DNA from: Clostridiales bacterium
GTDB taxonomy: Bacteria > Bacillota > Clostridia > Saccharofermentanales > UBA5734
Direction of reading: 5' to 3'
NCBI GenBank assembly: GCA_003451915.1
Contig: DMJC01000054.1
Span: 1-9,298, forward strand
DNA: 9,298 nt
In this document: positions 1 through 6,118 of the stretch, one piece after another
Layout: every line of letters starts with the position of its first letter
Numbering within the stretch: position 1 is the first letter of the stretch
Notes under the pieces: model-generated
Told to the model about the DNA's origin: nothing
Database searches by the model: none
What the model saw: only the letters and a program-made list of their open reading frames with translations
Made by a program: the position numbers and the translations under genes

Positions 1-731
1 GGATAAGACAGCAGCTTGTGCCTCCCGTCCATATAAAGCTCCAGATTGTCGGCCTGCTTGATAGCGACGTATGCCTCATACATCACCTGGTTCAGGAGAT
101 TGTCCGGCAGCCTGGTATTGCGGGCGGCTGTGGCGACTGTCACGAGCGTGATGTCGTCAAGGGTCATACCGGACAGGCCTTCCTCGATTGCTGCTGCGAT
201 CTGCATCAGCTGAGAGGCATCAAGGACGTCCGGAATACGAACCAGGCGGTCCTTGACCACGCCAGCGGAAAGCACGACCACCACAAGTGCCCGGCCGGGT
301 TCAATCATCAACATTTTGATCTGCTGCAGATGGCTGCGGTTCAGCTGAGGTGACAAAGCCAGTGACACATACCCTGTCTTTTCAGACAAAATATTGGATG
401 CCTTGCGGATCAAACCGGTCAGTTCGTCCAGGCTGTCCCGCATGATCAGCCGGATCTTCTCCTCTTCTTCTTCGCTCAGCTGTTCAACACGCAGAAGACT
501 GTCGACATATTCGCGATAACCCTTGTCTGAGGGTATCCGGCCGGCAGATGTGTGCGGCTGCTCAAGATAGCCGAGTTCTTCAAGATCAGCCATTTCATTG
601 CGGATTGTGGCCGGGCTTACATTGAAGCGGTATTTGCTGACCAGCAATTTGGAACCAACCGGCTCAGCCGTGGTGATGTAATCGTCAATCACAGCTTTAA
701 GTATGCTCTTTTTACGTTCATCCAGAGACAC
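1..731 (-). CDS. hrcA: Heat-inducible transcription repressor HrcA (3' end cut by window edge)
   Basis: HrcA represses class I heat-shock genes by binding the CIRCE operator, and its folding is known to depend on GroEL. The visible 243 residues start SLDERKKSILKAVIDDYI. They contain the N-terminal winged helix (about residues 18-76, with EPVGSK, SPATIRNEM and TSAGRIPSDKGYR), then an acidic segment LSEEEEEKIR and the start of the GAF-like domain (RALVVVVLS). The family is usually about 340 residues, so about 100 C-terminal residues lie beyond position 1. The start is GTG at 731-729: the family's conserved N-terminus begins there, and a purine-rich AAAGGGGGG lies 9 bases upstream. The ATG at 723-721 is in another frame. 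A perfect CIRCE site and a sigma-A promoter lie just upstream, so the gene is very probably autoregulated. hemW lies immediately upstream on the same strand. In Firmicutes hrcA is usually followed by grpE, dnaK and dnaJ, which would lie outside the window. Confidence 0.96.
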   Translation of the reverse strand, partial: MSLDERKKSILKAVIDDYITTAEPVGSKLLVSKYRFNVSPATIRNEMADLEELGYLEQPHTSAGRIPSDKGYREYVDSLLRVEQLSEEEEEKIRLIMRDSLDELTGLIRKASNILSEKTGYVSLALSPQLNRSHLQQIKMLMIEPGRALVVVVLSAGVVKDRLVRIPDVLDASQLMQIAAAIEEGLSGMTLDDITLVTVATAARNTRLPDNLLNQVMYEAYVAIKQADNLELYMDGRHKLLSY

Positions 732-752
732 TCCGGCGGTCCCCCCTTTCCT

Positions 753-779
753 TTAGCACTCAGGTGATCAGAGTGCTAA
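753..779 (-). promoter_or_regulatory. CIRCE operator (HrcA binding site)
   Basis: This is a perfect inverted repeat TTAGCACTC - 9 bases - GAGTGCTAA, identical to the CIRCE consensus in both 9-base arms. It lies between the hrcA -10 box and the hrcA start codon, 21 bases upstream of the GTG. The predicted transcription start falls at its upstream edge, so bound HrcA would block initiation, and the repeat would also form a hairpin in the mRNA leader. Confidence 0.97.
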
Positions 780-783
780 AGAT

Positions 784-812
784 AATTTACCACCGGGAAT
801 CGTCTCTGTCAA
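784..812 (-). promoter_or_regulatory. Sigma-A promoter of the hrcA heat-shock operon
   Basis: On the minus strand TTGACA (812-807) and TAAATT (789-784) are separated by exactly 17 bases. The -35 is a consensus match and the -10 matches 4 of 6 positions. The predicted start, around 777, lies in the upstream CIRCE arm. No convincing terminator lies between the hemW stop (865) and this promoter, so read-through from hemW into hrcA is also possible. Confidence 0.85.
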
Positions 813-864
813 TCGAATCGAAGGCAAAAACGAGGCAATGATGTGAAGATTTCGTTAACAGGTG

Positions 865-2049
865 TCAGACGAATTCCATAAAAACCTGATTGGCCAGGTC
901 CAGCCCGAGTTCGCTGAGCCGGATATGCTCAGAATCACTGGTCAACAGTCCGCGCGCAGTCAGACGGTTTATTTCATCAGGGAAAACATCAAAAAAATGC
1001 TGGCCGAACCGGCTGTAAAAATCTGCGTCACGAACGCCTGATATCAGCCTTAAGCCTAGCATCATGACTTCTTTCATCTCAGCCAGAGTATCGAGCTCCT
1101 CCAAAATCGTTGCAGCTGCAAAAGGGTCAGCCTGAACGGAACGCCAAGTGCTGAGATAGGATTCGAGTGATTCTGCATTGCCCCGCCGGATTCCTTGCAG
1201 GCAACTGTGCGCAGCAGTTCCAAATCCATAATAACCGAGCGCATGCCAGTAAACCAGATTATGACGGCATTCGTGGCCCCGCCGCGCGGCATTGCTGATT
1301 TCATAATGGTTAAAGCCTGCATGGATCAGGCGCTGACGGACCCGGTGATACTGAGCCCTTTCGGCCTCTTCGTCGGGCAGCAGGCCTGGCTCAAGCTCAC
1401 AGCGAGCTTTGAGTGGTGTTCCGTCTTCAAGGATCAGCGAATAGAAAGAAACATGGTCAACGGGCTGACGAAGCAGAAAATCAACAGTCTCATCGATATC
1501 TGCCAGGGTTTGGCCGGGCAGGCCAACCATGATGTCAGCGTTGATCGACTGAAAGCCCGCGTCTGTTGCCAACCGGACGCTGCGGTCGAAATCCTCACAA
1601 CTGTGTATGCGCCCCAGCAGGTTGAGCAGTCGGGGCTGGACAGCCTGAAGTCCAAGGCTGATCCGGTTGAAACCGGCTGCACGGCACTGACTGAGGCTGT
1701 CAGCAGTAACTGTACCTGGATTGGCTTCCAAGGTGATTTCACACGAATCGGACAGGCCGAAATTTTGTGCCAAGGCATGCAAAATGCCGGAAAGCTGCTG
1801 TCCTGACATAAGTGTAGGAGTACCGCCGCCGACAAAGACCGAATCGAGCGGTCGACAGCCTGGACCGTTTGTGCTTTCAGCCCAGTGAGCAGCGGCAATG
1901 ATTTCATTGGCCAGCGCCTTACTGTAGATATCTATTGTAGCAGCAGTCTGGCCGGGATAGGAGCAAAAGTCACAATAGGTGCATTTGCGGACACAAAAAG
2001 GAATATGGATATACGCGGCACTGACTGCTTTCTTAAACTGATCAGGCAT
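865..2049 (-). CDS. hemW: Radical SAM heme chaperone HemW (formerly called HemN-like coproporphyrinogen III oxidase)
   Basis: This 394-residue protein is a radical S-adenosylmethionine family member. The 4Fe-4S motif CxxxCxxC is C19, C23, C26 in IPFCVRKCTYCDF. It is followed by GGGTPTLM (residues 74-81), LEANPGT (107-113), SLGLQAV (131-137), VGLPGQT (175-181) and a C-terminal HemN_C-type domain. HemW rather than true HemN is indicated by CDF in place of CxC after the third cysteine and by the HemW-type HNxxYW motif (HNLVYW, 263-268), which is linked to heme binding. HemW proteins bind heme and are thought to deliver it to membrane hemoproteins; they lack coproporphyrinogen oxidase activity. 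The position directly upstream of hrcA is the classic Firmicute order. The ATG overlaps the 3' end of the SPFH gene by 8 bases and has no clear ribosome binding site, which suggests coupled translation. An extra cysteine (C29) follows the cluster motif; its role is unknown. Confidence 0.95.
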   Translation of the reverse strand: MPDQFKKAVSAAYIHIPFCVRKCTYCDFCSYPGQTAATIDIYSKALANEIIAAAHWAESTNGPGCRPLDSVFVGGGTPTLMSGQQLSGILHALAQNFGLSDSCEITLEANPGTVTADSLSQCRAAGFNRISLGLQAVQPRLLNLLGRIHSCEDFDRSVRLATDAGFQSINADIMVGLPGQTLADIDETVDFLLRQPVDHVSFYSLILEDGTPLKARCELEPGLLPDEEAERAQYHRVRQRLIHAGFNHYEISNAARRGHECRHNLVYWHALGYYGFGTAAHSCLQGIRRGNAESLESYLSTWRSVQADPFAAATILEELDTLAEMKEVMMLGLRLISGVRDADFYSRFGQHFFDVFPDEINRLTARGLLTSDSEHIRLSELGLDLANQVFMEFV

Positions 2050-2995
2050 CTGTCGGGGGGTCTGCCGCTGTGACTTCTTTGATTGATGTCAGCAAGCCTG
2101 CCAGGTTTTGTATTTCGGAGGGAATGATGATTTTGGTTGCCCGTCCATCAGCAACTTGTGCCAAAGTTTCCAGGCTTTTCAATGCAATCAGCGGCTGGTC
2201 AGCCCCGACGTTTTTTATCATCAGCAGGCCCTGAGCCGTCGCTTCCTGAATTTTCAGAATAGCCGTGGCTTGTCCTTCTGCCTCACGGATGGCAGCTTCT
2301 TTATTGGCCTCGGCCCGCAGGATGGCTGACGTTTTTTCGCCTTCTGCAACCCGGATGGCTGCCTCGCGTTCGCCCTCAGCACGCAGGATGCTTTCGCGTT
2401 TCTCGCGCTCGGCTTTCATCTGGCGCTCCATGGCAATCTGGATTTCCTTAGGCGGAATGATGTTGCGGAGTTCGACCCGGTTGACCTTGATCCCCCAATG
2501 ATCGGTCGCTTCGTCCAGAATCAGCCGCATCCGGGTGTTGATCAGATCGCGCGATGTCAGGGTCTCATCAAGTTCCAGATCGCCGATCAGATTGCGCAGG
2601 GTTGTCGCCGACAAATTCTCCATGGCGATGATCGGATTTTCGATGCCGTAGGCATAGAGCTTGGGATTGGTGATCTGATAAAAAAGAACCGTATCGATCT
2701 GCATGGTGACATTATCTTTGGTAATCACAGCCTGAGGCTGAAAATCAGCGACTTTCTCTTTCAGCGAAACAATTTTTGCTACACGCTCTATCACCGGAAT
2801 TTTGATATGAATGCCGGTCGGCCAGGTTGTCTGATAGGCCCCCAGCCTTTCGATGATGAAATTTGTGGCTTGCGGGACAATCCTGATATTGCGGATCGCC
2901 AGAATTATGATAATGGCGGCAATGATGGCGGCTGTGATCCAGGAACCAGCCTGGCTGGCGGCCGCAATCGGCAATAAATGAAAAACGGTACCCAT
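2042..2995 (-). CDS. SPFH/band 7 (stomatin/prohibitin-like, QmcA-type) membrane protein
   Basis: This 317-residue SPFH-family protein is expected to oligomerise at the cytoplasmic membrane and act as a scaffold or protease-associated factor. It has one N-terminal membrane segment (about residues 18-35, AAIIAAIIIILAI), then a band 7 domain (about 38-185) with the family signatures ERLGAYQTTWPTGIHIKIP and LRNLIGDLELDETLTSRD. A long charged coiled coil follows (about 185-245), with repeated RAEGERE / AEGEKTSAILRAEAN units, and then a short C-terminal region (LKSLETLAQVADG) typical of QmcA/paraslipin proteins. Two ATG codons are adjacent (2998 and 2995). GGAGG at 3003-3007 is 4 bases from the first and 7 from the second, so 2995 is preferred. 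Its last 8 bases overlap the start of hemW. An NfeD-type partner, common beside such genes, is not present on either side. Confidence 0.93.
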   Translation of the reverse strand: MGTVFHLLPIAAASQAGSWITAAIIAAIIIILAIRNIRIVPQATNFIIERLGAYQTTWPTGIHIKIPVIERVAKIVSLKEKVADFQPQAVITKDNVTMQIDTVLFYQITNPKLYAYGIENPIIAMENLSATTLRNLIGDLELDETLTSRDLINTRMRLILDEATDHWGIKVNRVELRNIIPPKEIQIAMERQMKAEREKRESILRAEGEREAAIRVAEGEKTSAILRAEANKEAAIREAEGQATAILKIQEATAQGLLMIKNVGADQPLIALKSLETLAQVADGRATKIIIPSEIQNLAGLLTSIKEVTAADPPTDA

Positions 2996-3002
2996 CATAG
3001 TT

Positions 3003-3007
3003 CCTCC
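3003..3007 (-). promoter_or_regulatory. Ribosome binding site deciding the SPFH gene start
   Basis: GGAGG (within AAAGGAGG) lies 4 bases before the ATG at 2998 and 7 bases before the ATG at 2995. The second spacing is closer to the optimum. Confidence 0.7.
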
Positions 3008-3043
3008 TTTGCTGCGAATGCATATTCCAACAGTGTCCCTTCA

Positions 3044-3052
3044 AGTATAACA
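3044..3052 (-). promoter_or_regulatory. Extended -10 promoter for the SPFH-hemW transcript
   Basis: TGTTATACT on the minus strand is an extended -10 element (TGn then TATACT, 5 of 6 to consensus) about 50 bases upstream of the SPFH start. No good -35 is seen at 16-18 bases, which fits an extended -10 promoter. It faces away from, and overlaps, the plus-strand promoter at 3063-3071. Confidence 0.5.
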
Positions 3053-3062
3053 CTTTTCATTG

Positions 3063-3071
3063 TGCTATAAT
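3063..3071 (+). promoter_or_regulatory. Extended -10 promoter for the small gene at 3107
   Basis: TGCTATAAT is a perfect extended -10 (TGn followed by consensus TATAAT), 35 bases upstream of the ATG at 3107. No convincing -35 is visible; its -35 area is occupied by the minus-strand -10 of the SPFH gene. Confidence 0.6.
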
Positions 3072-3106
3072 CCTAAATCATGTGATCGGATCTGCAGGAG
3101 GTTAAC

Positions 3107-3520
3107 ATGACTGACAAACAGAACGGTGATCTGACGATCATTCAAGAAAACGATCAGACTTATCATCTGGATATCAACGGCCAGGCCGTGACAATCTGCC
3201 AGGCTTGCAGGCAAATTGAGGATGGGTGGAGCGAGCTTACTTTGACATTCAGCCTGGATGTTCCGCAGCGTTTCAATGTCCGGGTGCCGGTTCCGGCTGA
3301 CTGCATGAATGCCTGTGCCACACTAAACGGCCAGCTGCTGATCAGCTGGTTCAGCGATGTCATTCCAGCCGGCCTGCCACAGGCGATCCGCAGCGGTTGC
3401 CAGGAGCACGGCACACCTTATTCGACGCTGCGGCCAGGTCTGCCGCAGAACATTAATTTCCGCTGGCAGAATGGAGATTGTCTGCGGTTTTACTGGGTCT
3501 GGCCACAAGTTGCTTTTTAG
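3107..3520 (+). CDS. Small protein of unknown function, possible orphan beta-sandwich domain
   Basis: I do not recognise this 137-residue protein with certainty. It has no signal peptide or membrane segment. It is rich in short beta-type stretches and aromatic residues near the end (FRWQNGDCLRFYWVWPQVAF). Two stretches recall the C-terminal beta-sandwich of GH127 (DUF1680) arabinofuranosidases: FNVRVPVPADCMNACATLNGQ (about 56-76) resembles the family's 'lRiPxW...vxvNG' strand, and INFRWQNGDCLRF (116-128) resembles 'ixRxWxxGDxvxL'. There is no catalytic domain here, and the similarity may be chance. It contains six cysteines. The start is well supported by AGGAGGT at 3096-3102, 4-5 bases before the ATG, and by a consensus extended -10 upstream. 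Its TAG stop overlaps the TAA stop of the convergent lipoprotein gene, leaving no room for a terminator. Confidence 0.75.
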   Translation: MTDKQNGDLTIIQENDQTYHLDINGQAVTICQACRQIEDGWSELTLTFSLDVPQRFNVRVPVPADCMNACATLNGQLLISWFSDVIPAGLPQAIRSGCQEHGTPYSTLRPGLPQNINFRWQNGDCLRFYWVWPQVAF

Positions 3521-4803
3521 CGTTTTTCGGCATTATGGATGCCTTTGTTGATTGCTTCAAGGATAATAAAGGATGTGTTGTTAATTCGTTTGACCAGTTT
3601 GTCAACCGTCTTTTGCGCTTCAGCATCATCACCGGTTGCTGCGGTCAGTTTTGTGTTCAGCAGCCGTTGCAAAAAATCTGAAGCATCAAAATTAGTGCCG
3701 CGGATCATACCGCCGGTCTCACCGAACGCAGGGTTCTGGCTTTCCTTCATATCTTCAAGCGAATCCTCATTATAGTCGAAGGATTCGAAAAAGACGACCG
3801 GGATGCCTTGGTCATCAAAAGGCAGATAATCTGAGTCATTCAGACTCCATTCCCGGTAAACGACTTTTTCGGAAAAACCTTCCAGTTCGAGCATCAAGGA
3901 TGACTGGTTAGTATATAGCATATAAGCATTGTTCGTATACAGTTCATTTTCATAAAAAACGTCGGTGACCTCATAAAGTTTACGCCGTTTTTCATAATCC
4001 TTGCGATCACCGCCAAGAGCTGACCGGCGGCCGGCATGAGCATAGATTTTATCACCGGCATAAATCGAATCAATACAATACATCACATTGGTTTTGCTGA
4101 GATCAGCCGTTCCCAGCTGACTGGAAAACCAGCGTGAACCAGCCTGACCCGCCGAGCCTGCTCCGAAAGCAACCAGAATGACATCATAGCCAAACTGGTA
4201 TTTTTTGATTTCGCGGGCAATGGTCATCAAGGTTCCGATTCCCGAGGCATTGTCATGAATGCCATCACAATCGGCCAGAGTCGGCACTGGTACCGATGTA
4301 TCGCTTGTTTCACTTGTTTCACCGGGTGCCGCTGTTGTCGTTTCCTCGGTTGTCGGCTGAGCGGCAGCAGCCTGCTCTGCGGTCACGGTTGTATCGTAGT
4401 GCGCTCCGACAATGACCTGGCTTTTAAATGAATCAATCTGTCCTGACGGCAGTGTGCGGTTAAATCCGCTGCCCTCGATCAGAACGGCTATATTGCGTGA
4501 AGTAAATGAATTGCCCTCATTGTCTGCAAAGGTGAATGTGGTGACAATCGGCGTATATCCCAATGATTTGAACTCTTTGATGATCAGGTCGCCGGCTGCC
4601 TGTTCCTGATCAGAGCCCGGGCTTCGGTTCGGGTATTCTGTAGCCAGTTTTAAAGCAAAGTCAGCGCCATAGCTGCCATATTCAGCCAGGCTGATTTCGG
4701 TTTCTTCACCCGAATCACAAGCCGCCAGCGGCATAACCGCAAGCAACACAGCAAGCGTGACCAGCAGCAGACGGTAGGATGCCAATAAACGATTGATTCG
4801 CAT
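3517..4803 (-). CDS. M28-family metallopeptidase-like lipoprotein, probably catalytically inactive
   Basis: This 428-residue exported lipoprotein has a basic n-region (MRINRLLASYR), a hydrophobic core and a lipobox ending LAAC (Cys29). An M28 Zn-peptidase fold follows: VIVGAHYDT (His135), GIHDNASGIGTL (bridging Asp184), VAFGAGSAGQAGSRWF, CIDSI (Asp245), and SDYLPF...GIPVVFF (from 324). Compared with the family pattern FxAEExGLxGS, the paired Glu (general base and second-metal ligand) are Gly216 and Ser217. The usual late His before a T.xD segment appears as MIRGTNFD (Arg368). The first metal site is therefore kept and the second lost. A Thr/Ala/Glu/Ser-rich insert (about 139-178) splits the His and Asp motifs. 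The start at 4803 is chosen because GGAGG lies 11 bases upstream and it gives a compact signal peptide. In-frame upstream starts (ATG 4821, GTG 4827) lack a ribosome site. It follows the araC gene by 66 bases and may share its transcript. Confidence 0.88.
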   Translation of the reverse strand: MRINRLLASYRLLLVTLAVLLAVMPLAACDSGEETEISLAEYGSYGADFALKLATEYPNRSPGSDQEQAAGDLIIKEFKSLGYTPIVTTFTFADNEGNSFTSRNIAVLIEGSGFNRTLPSGQIDSFKSQVIVGAHYDTTVTAEQAAAAQPTTEETTTAAPGETSETSDTSVPVPTLADCDGIHDNASGIGTLMTIAREIKKYQFGYDVILVAFGAGSAGQAGSRWFSSQLGTADLSKTNVMYCIDSIYAGDKIYAHAGRRSALGGDRKDYEKRRKLYEVTDVFYENELYTNNAYMLYTNQSSLMLELEGFSEKVVYREWSLNDSDYLPFDDQGIPVVFFESFDYNEDSLEDMKESQNPAFGETGGMIRGTNFDASDFLQRLLNTKLTAATGDDAEAQKTVDKLVKRINNTSFIILEAINKGIHNAEKR

Positions 4804-4814
4804 AAATTTCTGCG

Positions 4815-4819
4815 CCTCC
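4815..4819 (-). promoter_or_regulatory. Ribosome binding site deciding the lipoprotein start
   Basis: GGAGG on the minus strand is 11 bases before the ATG at 4803. It overlaps the alternative ATG at 4821-4819, which argues against that alternative start and against the GTG at 4827. Confidence 0.6.
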
Positions 4820-4831
4820 ATAAACACTCAT

Positions 4832-4860
4832 ATTTTACTTGCTGAGCTTCGGATACGCAA
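4832..4860 (-). promoter_or_regulatory. Possible promoter of the M28-like lipoprotein gene
   Basis: Minus-strand TTGCGT (4860-4855) and TAAAAT (4837-4832) are separated by 17 bases in the gap after the araC stop. The -10 matches 5 of 6, but the -35 only 3 of 6. It would allow expression independent of araC read-through. Confidence 0.4.
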
Positions 4861-4869
4861 GTTTATTCG

Positions 4870-5760
4870 TCAACTGTCAGGCTGACTCGCTTTGCGGTAC
4901 TGGCTGGGCGTCATGCCGGTTACTTTGAAAAAAACTGCCGAAAAACGGCTTGCTGACTGAAAGCCGCATGATTTACCGATTTTGGCAGCCGGCATATTGC
5001 TCTTGGCCAGTTTTTGTTTGGCACAGGCGATGCGCAAACGGGTCAGATATGAATAGGGGCTGGTATTAAATGCTTTTTTAAATGCCCGGATAAAATTAAA
5101 GCTGTTCATCTGGTTCAGTTCAGCCATCTGCTCAATAGTCAGCCGCTTGGCAAATTCGTTGTGCATCAGCCTGATCGCCGGCTGAAAACGCAGCTGTTCG
5201 CCAGACAGCAGGTCAGGATTGCCCGGGCCTGTTTCAACAAGCGGCTGATAATAGTGACGGACTAACAACACAGCCAGTTCTTCAGCCAAACGAGGAACGA
5301 TGATTTCCCTGCCAATCGGCAGGCCATCCTTTTCCTGCAGGAGCCTCATCAAAACATGCCTGATATCCACACGGAGCGGCTGCGGCATGTTCGGAAATCC
5401 CTGACTGAACGGACTGCCGCTGACCTGCCGGATCAGACGGTCCATCGCTTCCCGTTCGAACAAGATCAGCGTATAGGATACCCGGGACGAACCCTTGATC
5501 ACCCCATGCTGCTGGCCTGGATTGATCGGGAGAATGGTTTGCGCCTGACAAGAAACACGATGGCCGTCTATCTGGAATTCAGGCAGATCGCTGAAAAGAA
5601 CCATGAATTCATAAAACGGATGAACATCGCTGAAACGATCAGGCAGGCTGATCGGTCGCAGCGTGCTGATCATTTTCATAAAGCTGCAGCCGACAGTGGT
5701 AAATTTTTCTCTGTAGTCATCATGTGCCATGATAGACAAGGCAAGATTGCTGTTCGACAT
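4870..5760 (-). CDS. AraC-family transcriptional regulator with N-terminal cupin-like sensor domain
   Basis: This 296-residue regulator has the standard two-part build. The N-terminal part (about 25-110) looks like an AraC-type cupin (VHPFYEFMVLF, then ILPINPGQQHGV), which in such proteins binds a small ligand or mediates dimerisation. The C-terminal part (about 192-291) is the double helix-turn-helix: LTIEQMAELNQMNSFNFIRAFKK, then IGKSCGFQSASRFSAVFFK and the family ending TGMTPSQYRK. AAGGAG sits 8 bases upstream of the ATG, and a strong promoter lies at 5827-5855. The gene is divergent from the S11-like gene and directly upstream of the M28-like lipoprotein, so both are plausible targets. 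The ligand cannot be told from the sequence. Confidence 0.95.
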   Translation of the reverse strand: MSNSNLALSIMAHDDYREKFTTVGCSFMKMISTLRPISLPDRFSDVHPFYEFMVLFSDLPEFQIDGHRVSCQAQTILPINPGQQHGVIKGSSRVSYTLILFEREAMDRLIRQVSGSPFSQGFPNMPQPLRVDIRHVLMRLLQEKDGLPIGREIIVPRLAEELAVLLVRHYYQPLVETGPGNPDLLSGEQLRFQPAIRLMHNEFAKRLTIEQMAELNQMNSFNFIRAFKKAFNTSPYSYLTRLRIACAKQKLAKSNMPAAKIGKSCGFQSASRFSAVFFKVTGMTPSQYRKASQPDS

Positions 5761-5826
5761 TAAACACGCTCCTTATGTTTTACCCAAAGCCGAGCAGATC
5801 AGTTGCGCAGTAATACATATTTGAGA

Positions 5827-5855
5827 ATTATAAAACCATTCTAGTCAGAGTGCAA
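5827..5855 (-). promoter_or_regulatory. Sigma-A promoter of the araC-family gene
   Basis: Minus-strand TTGCAC (5855-5850) and a consensus TATAAT (5832-5827) are separated by exactly 17 bases. The predicted leader is about 60 bases long and carries the AAGGAG ribosome site at 5769-5774. Confidence 0.8.
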
Positions 5856-5890
5856 GAGCTTAGTTTAAATAAATATGCGAATAATTAGTG

Positions 5891-5952
5891 AAATATTGAA
5901 TATTCATGCACAATCATTCCTTTTTTCATGCATTTTTATGATAAATATTGAA
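5891..5952. repeat. A-B-B-A direct repeats, candidate AraC-type operator
   Basis: AAATATTGAA occurs at 5891-5900 and 5943-5952, 52 bases apart (close to five helical turns). TTCATGCA occurs at 5903-5910 and 5925-5932, 22 bases apart (about two turns). All copies are in the same orientation, giving the order A-B-B-A. A perfect 10-base palindrome TGAATATTCA (5897-5906) spans the first A-B junction. AraC-family proteins commonly bind direct half-sites about 21 bases apart, so this may be the operator region; the AT-rich context raises the chance of coincidence. Confidence 0.4.
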
Positions 5953-6046
5953 CGATCAGCGATCTTTTGGCCTGTCTCGCTGAAATGATCGAAAACAAGC
6001 GTGTTGGCTCAATAAACTCTGTGTATTTTCACAACTTTGCGTCTGA

Positions 6047-6074
6047 TTGTTTTCACACAGGAGTATATGATAAT
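6047..6074 (+). promoter_or_regulatory. Possible promoter of the S11-like gene
   Basis: TTGTTT (6047-6052) and GATAAT (6069-6074) are separated by 16 bases, followed by a run of A and T. The -35 is poor (3 of 6), as expected for an activator-dependent promoter. Alternative -10 boxes in the same AT stretch (TATGAT at 6066, TATTAT at 6074) cannot be excluded. Confidence 0.35.
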
Positions 6075-6107
6075 ATTATAAGGTAGCGCATTCGTCAATG
6101 TTTAACC

Positions 6108-6114
6108 GGGAGGT
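6108..6114 (+). promoter_or_regulatory. Ribosome binding site deciding the S11-like start
   Basis: GGGAGGT lies 4-5 bases before the ATG at 6119. The in-frame ATG at 6098 has only a distant AAGG (14 bases away), so the start at 6119 is favoured. It also yields a cleaner signal peptide. Confidence 0.75.
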
Positions 6115-6118
6115 CACG

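Larger units (their letters stand above)
5761..6118. other. Divergent control region between araC and the S11-like gene
   Basis: No gene is seen in this 358-base AT-rich gap. It holds the araC promoter (5827-5855), a set of repeated 8- and 10-base sequences (5891-5952), an interrupted inverted repeat (CGATCAGCGA at 5953-5962 against TCGCTGA at 5977-5983 plus GATCG at 5987-5991) and a weaker plus-strand promoter near 6047-6074. The S11-like transcript would have a short leader, but about 200 bases of likely regulatory DNA lie upstream of it. Confidence 0.6.

Noticed and set aside
18..353. Plus-strand open frame opposite hrcA
   Set aside because: HrcA is clear on the other strand, and the product shows no domain features.
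813..864. Rho-independent terminator between hemW and hrcA
   Set aside because: A T-run (CGTTTTTG on the minus strand) is present, but no stable GC stem precedes it.
1195..1806. Long open frame on the plus strand, antisense to hemW
   Set aside because: It lies wholly opposite a well-conserved radical SAM gene, has no recognisable motifs and no ribosome site. It is a shadow of the hemW codon pattern.
865..2049. Oxygen-independent coproporphyrinogen III oxidase (true HemN)
   Set aside because: The third cysteine is followed by DF instead of xC, the HNxxYW motif is present, and the hrcA context is that of HemW.
5953..5991. Rho-independent terminator in the divergent region
   Set aside because: A stem is possible but no T-run follows on either strand, and both neighbouring genes start here rather than end.
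6067..6081. Tiny leader peptide ATG ATA ATA TTA TAA after AGGAG
   Set aside because: It encodes four residues, the AGGAG is only 3 bases from the ATG, and it lies in the probable -10 region, so it is unlikely to be in the transcript.
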